Source: Sphagnum magellanicum (taxonomy: Eukaryota; Streptophyta; Sphagnopsida; Sphagnales; Sphagnaceae). Taken from it: a stretch of DNA of 64,000 bases. The stretch spans positions 17,519,390 through 17,583,389 of the forward strand of contig CM038911.1 in the NCBI GenBank assembly GCA_021904315.1, written 5' to 3'. Positions 1 through 15,071 of the stretch are shown in pieces. The stretch's first letter is position 1. Each line of letters begins with the position of its first letter. The position numbers were made by a program, and so were the translations under genes. The notes under the pieces are model-generated. The model was not told the DNA's origin. It did no database searches and worked only from the letters and a program-made list of their open reading frames with translations.

Positions 1-1364
1 CTACTGAGTATGGAAATGGGGTTATGGGTGCTAGGCAATTTGAGCTCAAATCTAATAGAGCTCTTTGCATAAAGGAGAGAAGGCTTCAGCAAGTTATCCA
101 CTTTTAGCTTTCTCAGTTAGGTGCAACAAGTTGTCAACTCTACCGCACAAAGCTCCTGAGACCCCTTTTTGTTTCTGCACTGGCAAAGGCCGGATGGTTA
201 GCTGCCCCACAGGGGTAAGAACAACAGGAATTCCCTGGTGGACAACTAATAAGATATGTCCACTCAGAGTTCTGTTATACGGAGACTGATTATGATGCCT
301 ACCAGTGGTTACTCCTTTACAAGAATCATGTAAGACTGCATCTGACTGAGGCTAGAGTTTCATGAAAAAAGTTCATTGTCCTTAGTAATACCCACAGATC
401 TGCAGGAAAGCATAGAGTACTCTAGAAACATTCTTGTGGGATGCTAACAACCACTTTGTCCTTCTGCTAAACAGATCTCTATTGCTGAACACTCTACTTA
501 AGTATGCTCATCATCTCTGGAGACGGCCTGCAGCACCAGATGGGCCATAACGACATTTCAGCGAAGTGCACATCAAGTACTAGTAACGGCAATTATAGAA
601 CATATTCTAGCATGATAGCCCAAATGAGATTATTGATAGATCATTTTGTCAAATTACCGAGAAGGGCATAATCCTGGAAAATTAACTATTTAAAAGTGGA
701 TTTCCATGGTTGGTGCATAATGCTGTGGCATAGGGTCAGTTTCCACATGGACAAAACCAATAAATTAATCCGTTTGTATAAATTTGAAATTTTTTCATGA
801 TCTACTATATATTGTCATATGAGGAGTGAAATTATTCAGATTGCAGCCTATGATAATTATGCTGGTTTTCAACATGTCCTCAGCTTCATATTAAACAAAA
901 ATTCATTTCACTATTTTAAAGATTATTTAATGACGAAACTGACCCTGGGGTAAAGTAGTTGGTATTGGTTGGTAGATAAAATTTTAAAGTGAATTCTGAA
1001 CATGCTCAGAGATTGGAGTTTGGGATTTTTTTTCTCTCTATTCCCTTGGTTTTTATGGTGTGGGGAGGGGGGAAGAAGGGGGTGTGGGTGCAGAACAGGG
1101 GGTTTTCTCACATGAGTAATAGCACAATAGTGTCATGGATGAATGTGGAAATTTCCAACAAAAGTGCTTTGTTGGCAAATGCACTGGGGAGGAGCTTTTG
1201 TAGAGGCCAGATTTGGGCCAAGACCAGTGTCATGCAGTCATTACAAACTGCAGCAGACACCCTCCGGGTATCAAGGCGGTTATGACTTATACCTACTATT
1301 CTCAATTCTTTTCCGGTTCTTTCATGAGCCCTACTGTTCTTTGAATTCGATTCTGTCAGATACC

Positions 1365-1440
1365 CTGGAACTGGCGGTCCTTTGATTTGTTTTTTCAAAT
1401 ACCCAGAAACCAAACTCAAAGAACCGCCCAGCACTGGACA
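1365..1440. repeat. Short imperfect inverted repeat
   Basis: CTGGAACTGGCGGTCCTTTG near 1365-1385 is echoed in reverse complement by CAAAGAACCGCC at 1419-1430 and the bases after it. The arms of about 25 bp enclose a loop of about 30 bp. It may be a small foldback remnant or chance. Confidence 0.4.
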
Positions 1441-1910
1441 AGACGGAGTTGCAGTGCAGTCCAGGGTTTTAGAATTATAGGTATGATTCTTGGATTTTCT
1501 CAATTGCTAATCTGTTTTAACAACAGTTTTGAGGTGCGTGCGTGATTGCCCATGGGTGGCACGTAGGAGTAACTTATTGTGTTGCACGGGGGTGGGGTAA
1601 ACCAAGAGAGAAAAAATAAAAAATTGAGGGACGGTGGTGCACGTCAACTGCTGGGGATGGACTTTGATGAGTGTCTCATGATTTGTTTGGGAAAAGATTT
1701 GGGGGCGGGGCAGGGCAGGGTGGTGGAGGGAAGGGAGAGAGGAGATGTTATTATTGTTCTATGGCGCTTTTAAATGAAGGGCCTGCAGCAGCATTGGTCC
1801 GGTGGGTCACGGATCACGACCCTGAATTAGCTACTTAGAAAAAAAAGAAAAAAAAGATAACAGAGATCATGCTGGTCGGATTCATAGGATTTGCTGGAAG
1901 CCCCAAACCC

Positions 1911-1940
1911 TTCTTCTTCTTTCTTTCTTTCTTTCTTTTT
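1911..1940. repeat. CTT/CTTT microsatellite
   Basis: A run of TTC followed by repeated TTTC units lies upstream of CKX. Confidence 0.9.
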
Positions 1941-2360
1941 GTACACACTCATCAATCTTCTTTCACACCTCTGTTTCTGCTGAGCATGTAGGTAGCCAGC
2001 TTGCCTGCCCGCCCGCCCTGTGCATGCATCAACCTTCCCGAAATCGCAATGAAACAAGAGCTACTGATTGATAGATACATACTTAGATTTCCAGAGTCAC
2101 CGCCTCGCAGAGGCCCAGCCCTCACTCCTCCGTGCATGTAGGTCGTAGCAAAAGGCGCCGCAATACCAGCAACAGGCGTCGCCTTTGCAAAGCCGCTTGT
2201 AGCTTCTAAGTAGTGCTGTTTAGTCCGCAGCTCTAGAGTACCTATCAGAGCTATACTTCGTTCTTTGGGTTCTACCAAGAGATTAGAGCTCCGCACAAAT
2301 CTCCTGTTTCAAGCCCCCCACTTTGAGGTGAAGAGCTGATGAGTTGGAGCGTGAAGGGAT

Positions 2361-2378
2361 GAGAGAGAGAGAGAGAGG
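2361..2378. repeat. GA dinucleotide tract upstream of CKX
   Basis: About eight GA units followed by purine-rich sequence. Such tracts are common in plant promoters and 5' UTRs; a regulatory role here is only inferred. Confidence 0.8.
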
Positions 2379-2642
2379 AGGGCCCTGGGGCTATTGAGCT
2401 AGAGAGAGAACCGTGAAGCTGCCTAGGTCATGGGATTTATTACTTTTTTGACAACAACGGCTACAAGTATTTCCAGCACACATGCAAGGAGGGGATGTGG
2501 GGACAGTGTTATAGGGAGGGACATGAGATCGTGAGAATGTATGATAACAAGTCAACGGATTTGCGTAGTGATGACGAGAGTTGTAAGTACTACTAAGGAG
2601 CCAACACTACTGATGAAGCCTGCAACAGCTGCTTAATCCTGA

Positions 2643-2649
2643 ATATAAG
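2643..2649 (+). promoter_or_regulatory. Possible TATA element of the CKX gene
   Basis: ATATAAG lies about 285 bp upstream of the CKX start codon. It would put transcription start near 2675 and give a 5' UTR of about 255 nt. It rests on motif and position only; other TATA-like words occur farther upstream. Confidence 0.22.
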
Positions 2650-2930
2650 TTCCTTCGACTACCAGTAGGAATATCAGCACGGAGTACTACGCATGGAGTT
2701 GGACCAGTGTCAATTGAAGCTGAATGAGAGCAACAAGGATATATTTGCTGTTCCAGAGCTTGACAGGATTCTGCAGTTAGAAGGCCCAGAGGTGTCGACT
2801 AGGTGGTGGTGCTTGTTCAGACGATAGCTGTGATTGATCAGACGCTGCTGCCCCACCCGCAAGCTTCTGCTCACGTCTGACTCAGAAGCCTAATAACTTT
2901 GTCGAGAGTTCTCTCAATTGCAGAACCGAC

Positions 2931-5741
<2,811 letters not shown>

Positions 5742-7090
5742 TTTGATAATTACTTGCCTATTAAATTCACAGCTCAGCTTAGAATTATGACTTCAATATT
5801 AACTAGATGCAGCGTTCTTCCCCATCAAAGCACACACACCAGATCAAATTGGGAAATTTTTTGGGAGGAACTCAAAATCATGATCATTTCACATACAAAA
5901 CATGCAGCAGCCCGCCTGCTGTTCTGTAGCTCTCAGGATGTAAGCCTGAAATTATATTATACTGAAAAGAAGCTGAAAATAAGCTTCTTCATTTACAATC
6001 TACTCTAAATTCACTGCACCCACGGCCTCTGAAAGATGACCTGGGAGCCTTATTTCTAGTGAGTTCAGAAGCACAGAAGGTACTAATTGATTGATGATGG
6101 GTGTTTCTCCTATCCAGCTCTTGCCCTCCATTATACGGAATGTCTGAAAACTGAACAGAAGCAACCATCAAAATATTCAAATAAGTTTGACCATATGTGG
6201 TTTCTACAGTAGATCTACCAATTCCCTTCTTCTTCAATTCTGTAAGTTTGTGGGATATGTCATGGAATTGCCAAAGCTCGATTTGTACAGGTCTGCTGGG
6301 TCAAATTTTTGCTCTGTTTACATAGACACAAATACATTCTAAAATTTGGATCCAGAAACTTTCTGACATTCATCAAATAAATTAAAGTGCCTGGCATTTT
6401 GTTTTCACAGTTGAAAGTATTGTTTTATGAGTCTAGTGTCATGTATATTGACATGAGTCAAGGGCCGCTGCTCAGTGCTCATCTTGAAGCATATGGCCAG
6501 GCCACTGCCCATGATCGCAGCTCTTACATAAAGCTTCCAGCATATTTATCCTCCCCATTATGACCCCCCACTCCCCACTTCTGACCTCCCTCCCCTCTGT
6601 GTTTAATTTCCCCTGAAACATAGAGGTGTTGCTCACTATGCTTGCAACCTTCCATCATGTTCCACCTTTTCCCAGGAAAGTGTGCACAAGGATGCAACAA
6701 ACTTGGGTCTTCAATGCTAGGGTTCTTTGGTGGGGGTTGCATCCAAATTTACATTTGCGTGCTTGTGATGCTTGGTTTTCTTGCTACCATGGATGCAACC
6801 AACCCTCCACTCCATTAATAGCTATCATTGGTGCCATTGCCAAGTATAATCATGTTATAATAGACTTGCATTCCAATGTGCAAGTTTTAAAACACAACCA
6901 CAATCGCATTGCTCTGTCCTTGCATCATGAATTAAACGTGATACCATGCATTTTGACTTCCACATGCATGATAATCAATAATAGTTGGGAGAACTCTTTA
7001 AGTTAGTTAAAAGGAAAAGACTGAAGAATTTAAGGACATCCGCACCTTGACATTGAAGGCCAAATAAGTGCGCGGACATTTTTTATGAAG
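5742..7090. other. CKX 3' flank, no gene
   Basis: This stretch includes the CKX 3' UTR. An AATAAA word at 6376-6381 is a possible but distant poly(A) signal, about 635 nt past the stop. No coding sequence is recognised; the short reading frames here look like chance. Confidence 0.5.
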
Positions 7091-7109
7091 ATAGGTGCTT
7101 GTTTGTTTT

Positions 7110-7640
7110 TTTTGTTTGGATGTGAGCATGCCATAACCCTCCCAAATGTGGCCCCCCTTTTCTTTTTGTACCCCAAAAGGTATCAATGAGACAATGCACA
7201 CACTTGTCATTTCACAATTTTTTGATGCAATGAAACAAAAGTTATTGAATTTAGAGTGATTTCCATTCATCAGAATTGATTAAATTTCTTTTTATGACTT
7301 TTTCACAATTGGGTTCCATAAGGACTCTGAAATTAAGCCCACTTCAACTAGAATGAATTTAAGATGGGTAAGCTTTACTAATAGATATACTTGGGCCAAC
7401 AGTACAGGGGCTCACTAATCTATATACATTAAGTAAGGTGTTGAATTGTTTTTTAGGTTTTGTTTGGATGTGATCATGCCTTAACCCTCCCAAAGTATGG
7501 GCATCACCTTCCATTTTGGTACCAAATAAAAACCCTCATCAAAATAGTGTGCAAATTTGTTGATTCATAAATTTTGTACCAATGAACCAAAAGTTATTGA
7601 ATTTTAAATTATTTTTTTCTTTAGAAATTAATTTGAAAAT
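7110..7640. repeat. Diverged direct repeat pair, about 180 bp
   Basis: Positions 7110-7275 and 7458-7640 share TTTTGTTTGGATGTGA, then CATGCC and TAACCCTCCCAAA, and later AAAAGTTATTGAATTT. Same orientation, 348 bp apart. This is an old tandem or segmental duplication of unknown origin. Confidence 0.65.
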
Positions 7641-10600
7641 ACCTTATCAGGTTTAGCACTCAAGTGCTGAATAATTATTTTAATTTTCAAAATCAAGTTC
7701 ACCAATAAAAATGGTAATTTATGAAATTTTCAACCTAATGATGTTATGTGGAAGTAAAAATATTTGGCAATGATGATTGATTGACACTTCACTCAACGTC
7801 CATGAAAATATCTCGTTAAAAGAAGATTTCCTCTCCTCATTAATATTCTTGGTTTCAACTACTAGAGACTCCACTTCATCCAACAACTTAAGTGAGTCAT
7901 ACTAAATATTAAAGTTGAATTGCTAAGCATAGCCAGGTAGTAAATCAAACACCTCTTAGATATTGAGTAGCAAAAACAAATAAAACAATATATTGTAAAT
8001 ATAACCTACACAACTATCCTAAGCCCTAAATTTTTTGGCATCGACAGGCAAGTAACTTCCTTAACTTTTGGAGTTTGAGGCAAATATTTTTTTAAAAATC
8101 CAACAATTTAAAATATATGGAATGATTGCCTCAATTGAAAAGGTGTTAATTAATTTGCTAATTGTGGTTTTCAATAAATTTTAGATAAGTGGAAATTTAA
8201 ACATGTGCTTTGGATTCATTGGACTGAATTTGAATTTGGTAAACAATTTTACCAGTTTTAAGAAGAGATTGAAAGATTTTGGGTTTTCAATGAAAATTCA
8301 AAATCAAACTAGTATTGGTTATTATTGCGTGATCAAAAATGTGATCACCCCACCTCCCAATTTCATATCACAACATAATATGGATCTTGTAGGCATTACA
8401 CAAGGGTGAGAGCTAGGGAAAGTTGATATTTCTAAAGCTTTATGCCAATAGGAAGATAAGTTATACTAAATGGAGAAGTATGCCATTTCCATGGTTCCTT
8501 AAGTTCAATTTTGGGGTGGGGCTTCACACAAGTGGGCCACAATTGCATTGTGACTCGTGAGCAATACATATTCACTAGAATATATTTTGCCCCTTTAATA
8601 ATAAAAACTTTAACATATCCTATTTTGAATATGAGTAGTTGTGTGGTACAAATCAAGGTTTCAAGAATTGGGTCAATATAACAACCCTAGAACTCAAAGT
8701 TTGTTTGACTTGTACATAGGGTTAATCATCAAAGTAGTTGATTAGTTTGAAAGCATATTGTGAATTCAATAGTCATTGTTTGCTTGTCCATTTGGTTCGA
8801 AAAGTCATTATTAGAAATCAATATTGGTCATAATGCAAGATTTGTGTTCAGCAAAACAACTCCATATAGTCATCATTGATAATTAATCCTTTGGTATAAT
8901 ATTTTTGGACAATGGTGAAGCAGTAATTTGATTCCCATTAGACTGGGATATTCTGGGATAATACTAGAGTTGGCCAGTTATGGTTTTAGAGTGGAACCTT
9001 TGGTTTTGGTTTAGGGATTTTTTAATGAGATGGAGAAACGCTGGCTATGGTTTTTTGAATTTTTTTGAAAACCATTGGTTTTGGTTTTTCTTTTTTTCTA
9101 TGGTTCTTTGTCGACAATTTGCAATTTTTATAACCAATAAACACCTTTGTTTTCAAGACTAATATGGGGATTCTAATCTTTGGCATGGTAAACATAAGCC
9201 AATTCCAGGGCGAGTTGTGGGATATATATCATTAGTTACAAATGGTCCATACAAAGAGATATTAATTTTACATTGCTGAAACATCCAGACTATTTTTAAT
9301 TTAAAATTCTCACAATTTGGGTCCTAGGGCGGTTAATTCAAATGTCATTATATCCTTTGAGTAGGGTAACTAAGAACCAGACCAAGAACCAGAACCAGCT
9401 GAAATGCAAGAACTGGCCAACACTGGATAATACTACCTCTGATAGATTGGGTAGCCCATCATCAGGTTATAAACTTGTGGATGGTCAATTATAAATCCAT
9501 TTCAGTTTTCTAATGTAAACCTCTAACTACATAATGACCAAGATGTTACTACTGACATAAAATAAACCTAACATTAGAGATAACAATTTTGACCAATATG
9601 AACTTATAAAGTTTGAAAAGCCTTCCAAAAATGGTAGTGGCCTTGATCAAGTTGTTTGAAACCATATCACTTGACAATATTATGCACATTGCTGAAAAAT
9701 ACATTACATACATCAAAAGAATGTGATGGATGATGAATATTGTTTCATTTGCTTCCAATTTACTGCAAATTTTCTATGTTGCTTTGTTCAGTTTTTCAGA
9801 TGTCATGTTGGTCTATAATTATGTTGGAGGTGTCTTGAAGTTCTCCAAGATGAACTGTATTTTTTTATGAACATCCATGGTTTATTGCAAGTTTTTTTAA
9901 TAACTCCATGTGGTCTCCATGTCCTCCATGTTTGTCTTGAAGTGTCTTCAAATGTTTTAAGTGTCTTCAAATTTGGAAGTGGTGAATTTGAATGCTCCAT
10001 GTCTATATGTAGTGGTTATTTATGCTTCATGTGGGCTACAAGGGTTTTGGGATGTTTCATGTCAGTGGGTAAGTGGAATCTTCACTCTTTCCGGTTCAAA
10101 AGGACTTTGGAACTCCATGGTGGTTTTCTTTTAATCTTTCTTTATGCTTAGTATGATCCCCATCTTCTTCAAGGTCCTTTTGTGAGCATCTCTAATTAAT
10201 CCATGGTGGTTTGTAGGTGTCTTCATCTTACTTTGCAAAGTTGTTATAACATAACATCAGTCTAAAGGGTTGAGTGTTCCCTATGAGACTTGAGTCATGA
10301 GTGTGTGTATGGTGGGGGTGCTAATTCATTGTGGATTTGCTGGTTCTCACCTTTGCCAAATTATGCTGCTATAGTATAATTTCACCAGCTCTGAGCTTCC
10401 CAATAAAGTGTGGGCGTGGATAAGTCTTTTACCTCAATATACATGTGCATACATACAGAATAAAAAATTACCTTAGCTGGCTGCTAATAATTTTTTGAAA
10501 CCCTCTTATTTAACATACCCAACTGGTAAATATATCCGACTTGCCCTATTTAACCCTACCCAGCTGACATGGTAAAATGTTGGTTCTTTCTGTTTACCAT

Positions 10601-10800
10601 GGTAGCATCACAAGTGATGCAAGGGACTGGAAGAACCCTAAACCCCAATTGTTGGAAAGGATCTTACCATTATATACATCCAACCTATTTGGGTCTGTGT
10701 GCAGGATATGTAAGCTCCCCTCAAAAAGTGATTCTAAAAAATGTAACAGGAAATTCTACATAATGAAAGTTGAAATTTTAGGGTTAAAAAGCTGAAAATC
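7641..10800. other. AT-rich intergenic DNA, no gene
   Basis: Low-complexity sequence includes TGGTTTTGG-type runs at 8980-9110 and degenerate CTCCATG/GTGTCTTCAA words at 9820-10010. No protein domain, RNA gene or complete transposon is recognised. Confidence 0.55.
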
Positions 10801-10821
10801 CCAGTTGGCAGTAACTGTATA

Positions 10822-10880
10822 CTAAAGCCCATGGCCCGGGGATGTAGTGATGGGGCTGTAGTGAGCATAAAGCCGGGCTC
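10822..10880. repeat. Possible degenerate third copy of the GGTAAAGC foldback element
   Basis: It starts CTAAAGCCCATGGCCC and ends GGGGCTGTAGTGAGCATAAAG. The right end aligns with the conserved right flank of the two better copies (GGGCTTTACACAACATAAAG and GCTTTACCAAGCATAAAG). The match is short, so this is tentative. Confidence 0.3.
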
Positions 10881-11080
10881 CAGTTTTTTTCCTTGATACC
10901 TGACAGGTACACACATCATGGGAAAAAACCAAAAAATGGAGATTTTTTTGAAAAATGGAACATCCACCTGAGTGGGCATCTCATGTTTTGAAATGCCCCT
11001 AAAACAGCAAAGGAAAAAATCTGCTGGGTAACATGCCCTCCTATTACACTAAAAAGATCACAGCAGATCTTTATGTGTAG

Positions 11081-11180
11081 GGTAAAGCCTGAGGGGGCGA
11101 GCTTTATTGGAATAAGGGCCCCGTGAGGCAGAGCCAAGCATGGGCTTGACTCTGGTAAAGCCCATCCCTCAGGGCTTTAC
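11081..11180. mobile_element. Short foldback element, GGTAAAGC family, copy 1
   Basis: A 100 bp GC-richer island in AT-rich DNA. Its ends form inverted repeats: GTAAAGCCTGAGGG at 11082-11095 against CCCTCAGGGCTTTAC at 11166-11180, one gap. It shares the internal word AATAAGGGCC and the right flank CATAAAGAG with the copy at 14966-15071. Similarity continues for about 140 bp to the right (ATTTTACA, TCTG, ATACACT in the same order), so the repeat is larger than the foldback. No coding capacity. The class is unknown. Confidence 0.6.
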
Positions 11181-11329
11181 ACAACATAAAGAGCTGCTCA
11201 TCTTTTATTTTAAAATGCTATGAAACTCGGTGGGTACCCATTGGGTATTACAAGACAAGATGCCCACAGTCATATTTTACATTCTGTATAAGCATATCTG
11301 CAAATACACTTTTAAGAAGCAGATCTTTC

Positions 11330-12733
11330 TCACTTGTGGAGAACCCCAACAATGGATCTTGCATCAAAACAGTGTCAAAATCTGCCTATGCTACCCAGGT
11401 TGCCCAATACATGGACCCGTGGGATGAAAGGAGGTGAAATAAATTAAAAAATTCATTAGGATGAAAACCTGGGGGTGCTGTGGATCAGGACAATGAATGC
11501 AGAAAACGACCTAAGATTAAGATGTGTTGGTTGATGATGATGTTTCTTATTGTGTGGATTGGGAGTTTATTTTGTGTTGTTTGTTGCCTGTTAATTAGGC
11601 CAAAAGTTGTGTGGTGTGTGCTTACTTTGCGAAAGATGGAGGATAGTGGGTTTGATGAGTGTTGTTTGATGCTCTTCATGTTTCTTTGGAAATGACGGGC
11701 TTGGTTGTTGTGTTGGAGAATGAGCTTGAAGGATAAATGGAGCAAGGCTTTGGAAGCTAAGCACCTTCTTTCTTTTGTTGTGGAGTTTGATGGTCGGAAA
11801 TAGTAGTTTGCTTAAGTGTGATTTTGTGTTGTTTGTCAAAATTAGAGGTTATTGGGAGTAATGCCCTCAACCATAGTTTGTGCATTCCAACTCCAAGTAA
11901 CATTTCACTGCATGCATACTGGAGTTGGGATTTATAAGCAGAAAGTTAAGATATTTGAATAAAGATGCAAAGAGGTGGAAATAATGAAGCTCCCTAGGGG
12001 ACTAATATGGCCGGTCGAAGTGAAAGTCAGTTTGAGGGGATTTTTTGGGGTTAGCATTTGTGAAAATGAAACCTATTATTTGGGAACTTTGAGGAGACAA
12101 GGTCTAAAGTGATCGAAAAGTGGAAATTTGTTTTGGGCTAGGCTTCTGTTTCATCCCTATATAGGCTTGAGTGGATTGTTGAGGAATGTTGATGTGGGTT
12201 GTGAAAGTTAAGTTTGTGTAAAATTAAGATGGCCTATTGAAAGCTTCTGAAGACAATTAATCCAACCTCTTTACAAACAATTCTTATTATAAGTAGATTA
12301 TCTTAGTAGATCAATCCAACTTTTAGGTTAATGCAAATGTATTCTATATAATGCATGTTTCAAGGAGATCTAGGTAGTATAAGCACTAAACAGATGAAAT
12401 AATAGACTTAAGGCAATGAGTTGTGAATTTGTTATGTAATATCATTCACATGTATGGAAGCTTTGAGGTTTTTGTGTTGCCACTTTTTTTTGTCACAAAC
12501 CATCTTTGCACAAATTCATATGGGAAAGTTGTAACAAAAAAAATGATCATTCCAAACAAGGTAAATTGAGTGAAAATAGAAGCCATCTCTAAAAGGTTAA
12601 CACCAACAAACTCTTATCAGTTCAATATGAGGTCTAATGTGAATGGTGATAATGATACCAGTGTTAGTTTATATGTAGACCTACCCTTGGTATGAATAAT
12701 GGTAGCAATAGCCCTAAGAGGTTAATATGACCT
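11330..12733. other. Intergenic DNA, no gene
   Basis: Nothing recognisable. Both strands carry short open frames at 11480-11840 that overlap each other and show no domain or coding signature. Confidence 0.5.
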
Positions 12734-14720
12734 ATGAAATGGCAAACATTAAATAGTAACAACAAGTTAAATGCAACACCAAGTTCAATGCAATTATATA
12801 CAATATAGTATAATGTCTAGCAAAAAACAAATCTGATTTTTTTATTGTACCTGCATAATGATTAATGCTTAAAAAAAACATTTCTTACATTATTTTCAAA
12901 GGAAAGAAACTAATGTAATGATTAAAATTCTGTTTATAACCCAAAGGTCTTGGGTTCAAACCATCCCATGTTCATTAGTATATAAGCTTGCAACCTATCA
13001 TTGGAAAAGCCTTAAGGAGAGTTATAACTTTGTAATTGGAAACATTTCAATCAAAATTTATATGAAAAATTTAAAAGCACACAAAATTTTCGACACATTT
13101 GTTCCCCAAGTAACATAGTTGCTCCCTTGGGCACATGTTGGCCCCAAAAAGCAACTATGTCCTTGGGGAAAAGGGGTCCTAAGTTGCCTCAGGGAATAAC
13201 CATGTTCTTTAGGGAGCAAATGTGTCCAAAACTTTGTGTGGTCATAATTTTTTCATACAAATTATAATTGAAATGGTTTTGGCTATAAAATTGTAGCACT
13301 CCTCAAAACCTTTCCAATGATAGGTCACAAGCCTATATAAAAATGAACATGAGATAATTTTAATTGCAAAAATATTTGAAACATATCATTCCCTACGAAT
13401 TTAGACTTTTTTCTAGGGAACAATCATATCCTTAAGGAAAAGGAATTTAAGTTGCTCCAAGGAGCCACCATGTGTGTAGGGGAGCAATCATGTTCCACAA
13501 GGAACAAAAGTGTTCAAAACTTTATGTGATTGTAATTTTTTCATATGAATTTTGATTGAAGTGCTTCCAACTACAAAATTATAACCCTTTTCGAAACCTT
13601 TCTAATGATAAGTCACAAGTCTATATGAGATAACTCTAATTGCAAAAATAATCAGAACATATCTTTTCCCAAGAACTTGGGTTTTTCCGAGGAAAGTTCA
13701 TTGCTCCTTGGGGAAGGTGCCTTTCTCCCAAGGAATTTGGGCCCTTCCCTATGGAAAATTCATTGTTCCTTGGGGAAGTTGCCTTATTTTTTAGGGAACT
13801 TTTCATATTCCTTGTGCAAGTTTTTTTCCGAAGTACTTCATTTGTTCTTTAAAAAACTTTTTTGCTCCCTAGGAATTTCATTTTGCTCCATGGAGAACTA
13901 ACATCACAAACTTACCAAACTTTATAGGTTCATACAAATTCCATGTGAAATCTATTTTTCCATAGGTTCGTACAAAAATTGTATGAATTTCATGTTATGG
14001 TAATATGAATGATATTTGTACGTATTTAATATTTTAAATATTCACACAGTGAGACACTTTTTTGAATGACATACATGAATGTTTGTGTTTAATACATAAA
14101 AATCATATAATTTTATGCAAAATTACATCACAACAATTGCATGAATTTAGTTGAAATGTAAATCAAACATATTTCACATCAAGACATCACGAGTAGAAAA
14201 GACACATCATTTATATAAAAATAATTTTTTTTTTCATGTCATTTTTACACTTTGAAGCCCACGAATTTTGCATGGACATGTTGTTTTACAATTTTCACAC
14301 TAATTCTACTGAAATTTCGTGATATTGGAAGTTTGTGATGTACATTGTTCCCTAAAGCAACTTGCTTAAGATTGGCACTTAGTTTTATTTTCCCCAAAGA
14401 AGTTGCTTTCTAAGGGCAACTAACTTTTTAAAATTATTTAAATATTTTATGTATTTTTTCATCCATTTCATTTGTTGGCAAAAAAAATTGAGAAAAGAAT
14501 TGAACCCTAAACCTTTGTGTTGAAGGGAGGATTCTAACCATTACATCACATTTTTTTCTTTGAAACTATTGTGTAAGAAAGATATTAACTAGGTTAATCA
14601 TTGTGCAAGTGCAATAAAAAAAATCGAATTTTTTTCTCATGTTAGGCTTTGTACTGCAAATGCATCAAACCTAGTGCTACATTTAACTTGTTGCTACTAT
14701 TTAGTGTTTGCCATGAAATA
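12734..14720. mobile_element. Composite foldback element, about 2 kb, with tRNA-like boxes in the arms
   Basis: The outer arms 12734-12970 and 14495-14720 are inverted copies. The left reads ATGGCAAACATTAAATAG and CAACAAGTTAAATG, and both reappear in reverse complement on the right. Each arm ends inwards in a tRNA-like segment: an A-box-like TGTAATGGTTAG (right arm, - strand) and a B-box-like GGGTTCAA. The interior has its own inverted pair, 12967-13130 against 13200-13355, plus a direct copy of the second at 13495-13660. A zone of CTTGGGGAA-type words follows at 13660-13900. No transposase is seen. A MULE-like or Foldback-type non-autonomous element is possible. Confidence 0.6.
13130..13900. 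repeat. Array of GCTCC-YTWGGGGAA palindromic words
   Basis: Words such as TTGCTCCCTTGGG, CCTTGGGGAA, AGGGAGCAA and CTCCTTGGGGAAG recur at irregular spacing in both orientations inside the composite foldback. More copies lie at 14345-14420. The word is near-palindromic (TTGCTCCC against GGGAGCAA). The apparent protein repeats in frames across it are a by-product. Confidence 0.6.
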
Positions 14721-14807
14721 TCAGCCTTGTACCAATTGTATACGGGTTTCAACATCAATCATATACCTACTTCATACGAGTCAAAATCAGTCCTAAACCC
14801 TGTAACA

Positions 14808-14958
14808 GGACCAGGCTAATATCAAACTTTTCCAAGTACCCAATACCCAAACCAAGCTAGTATCAAACTTTTACAAAGTACCTAATACCTGGACCAGGCT
14901 AGGCTCGAATGCAAGTTTTTTAAAATACCCAATACCAAGACCAGCCTGGTATTTCAAA
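14808..14958. repeat. Tandem repeat of 41-47 bp units, about 3.5 copies
   Basis: Units start at 14808, 14849, 14891 and 14938, each with an ACCAGGCT/ACCAAGCT word followed by GTATCAAACTTTT and TACCCAATACC. It directly abuts the foldback element at 14966. Similar GGTATCAAACC words recur at 44420-44600. Confidence 0.75.
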
Positions 14959-14965
14959 AGTGTAA

Positions 14966-15071
14966 GGTAAAGCACAAGGGCAAGGGCATTACTAAAATAA
15001 GGGCCTGCAAGAGTTGGCAGCCAAGGGCTGCCTGATTTCGGCTGGTAATGCCCTTGCCTGCATGCTTTACC
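14966..15071. mobile_element. Short foldback element, GGTAAAGC family, copy 2
   Basis: This is the best-preserved copy. The terminal inverted repeats are GGTAAAGC and GCTTTACC. An internal perfect 13 bp inverted pair runs GCAAGGGCATTAC at 14980-14992 against GTAATGCCCTTGC at 15045-15057. A central 7 bp hairpin (GGCAGCC/GGCTGCC, 3 nt loop) is at 15016-15032. The whole 106 bp could fold into one multi-stem structure. It shares right-flank sequence with the 11.1 kb copy to about 15240. No coding capacity. Confidence 0.65.

Larger units (their letters stand above)
1..2930. other. Upstream/promoter region of CKX, no gene recognised
   Basis: There is no ORF with recognisable protein features. Positions 1-900 read as unique non-coding DNA. 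Positions 1000-2930 are less AT-rich than the repeat-filled intergenic DNA. They contain purine- and pyrimidine-rich runs, a CTTT tract at 1911-1940, a GA tract at 2361-2378 and a short imperfect hairpin at 1365-1440. This is the likely promoter and 5' UTR zone of the CKX gene. Confidence 0.5.

Noticed and set aside
12911-12965. Functional tRNA gene
   Set aside because: Only A- and B-box-like words match; there is no full cloverleaf or acceptor stem, and the motif is part of a repeat arm.
13677-13901. Open frame with repeated SLGK/FLGN peptides
   Set aside because: The peptide repeats are produced by the CTTGGGGAA word array inside a foldback element.
14808-14830. miR166-like word (GGACCAGGCT)
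   Set aside because: The match stops after about ten bases and the word is part of a 41-47 bp tandem repeat; no miRNA precursor fold.
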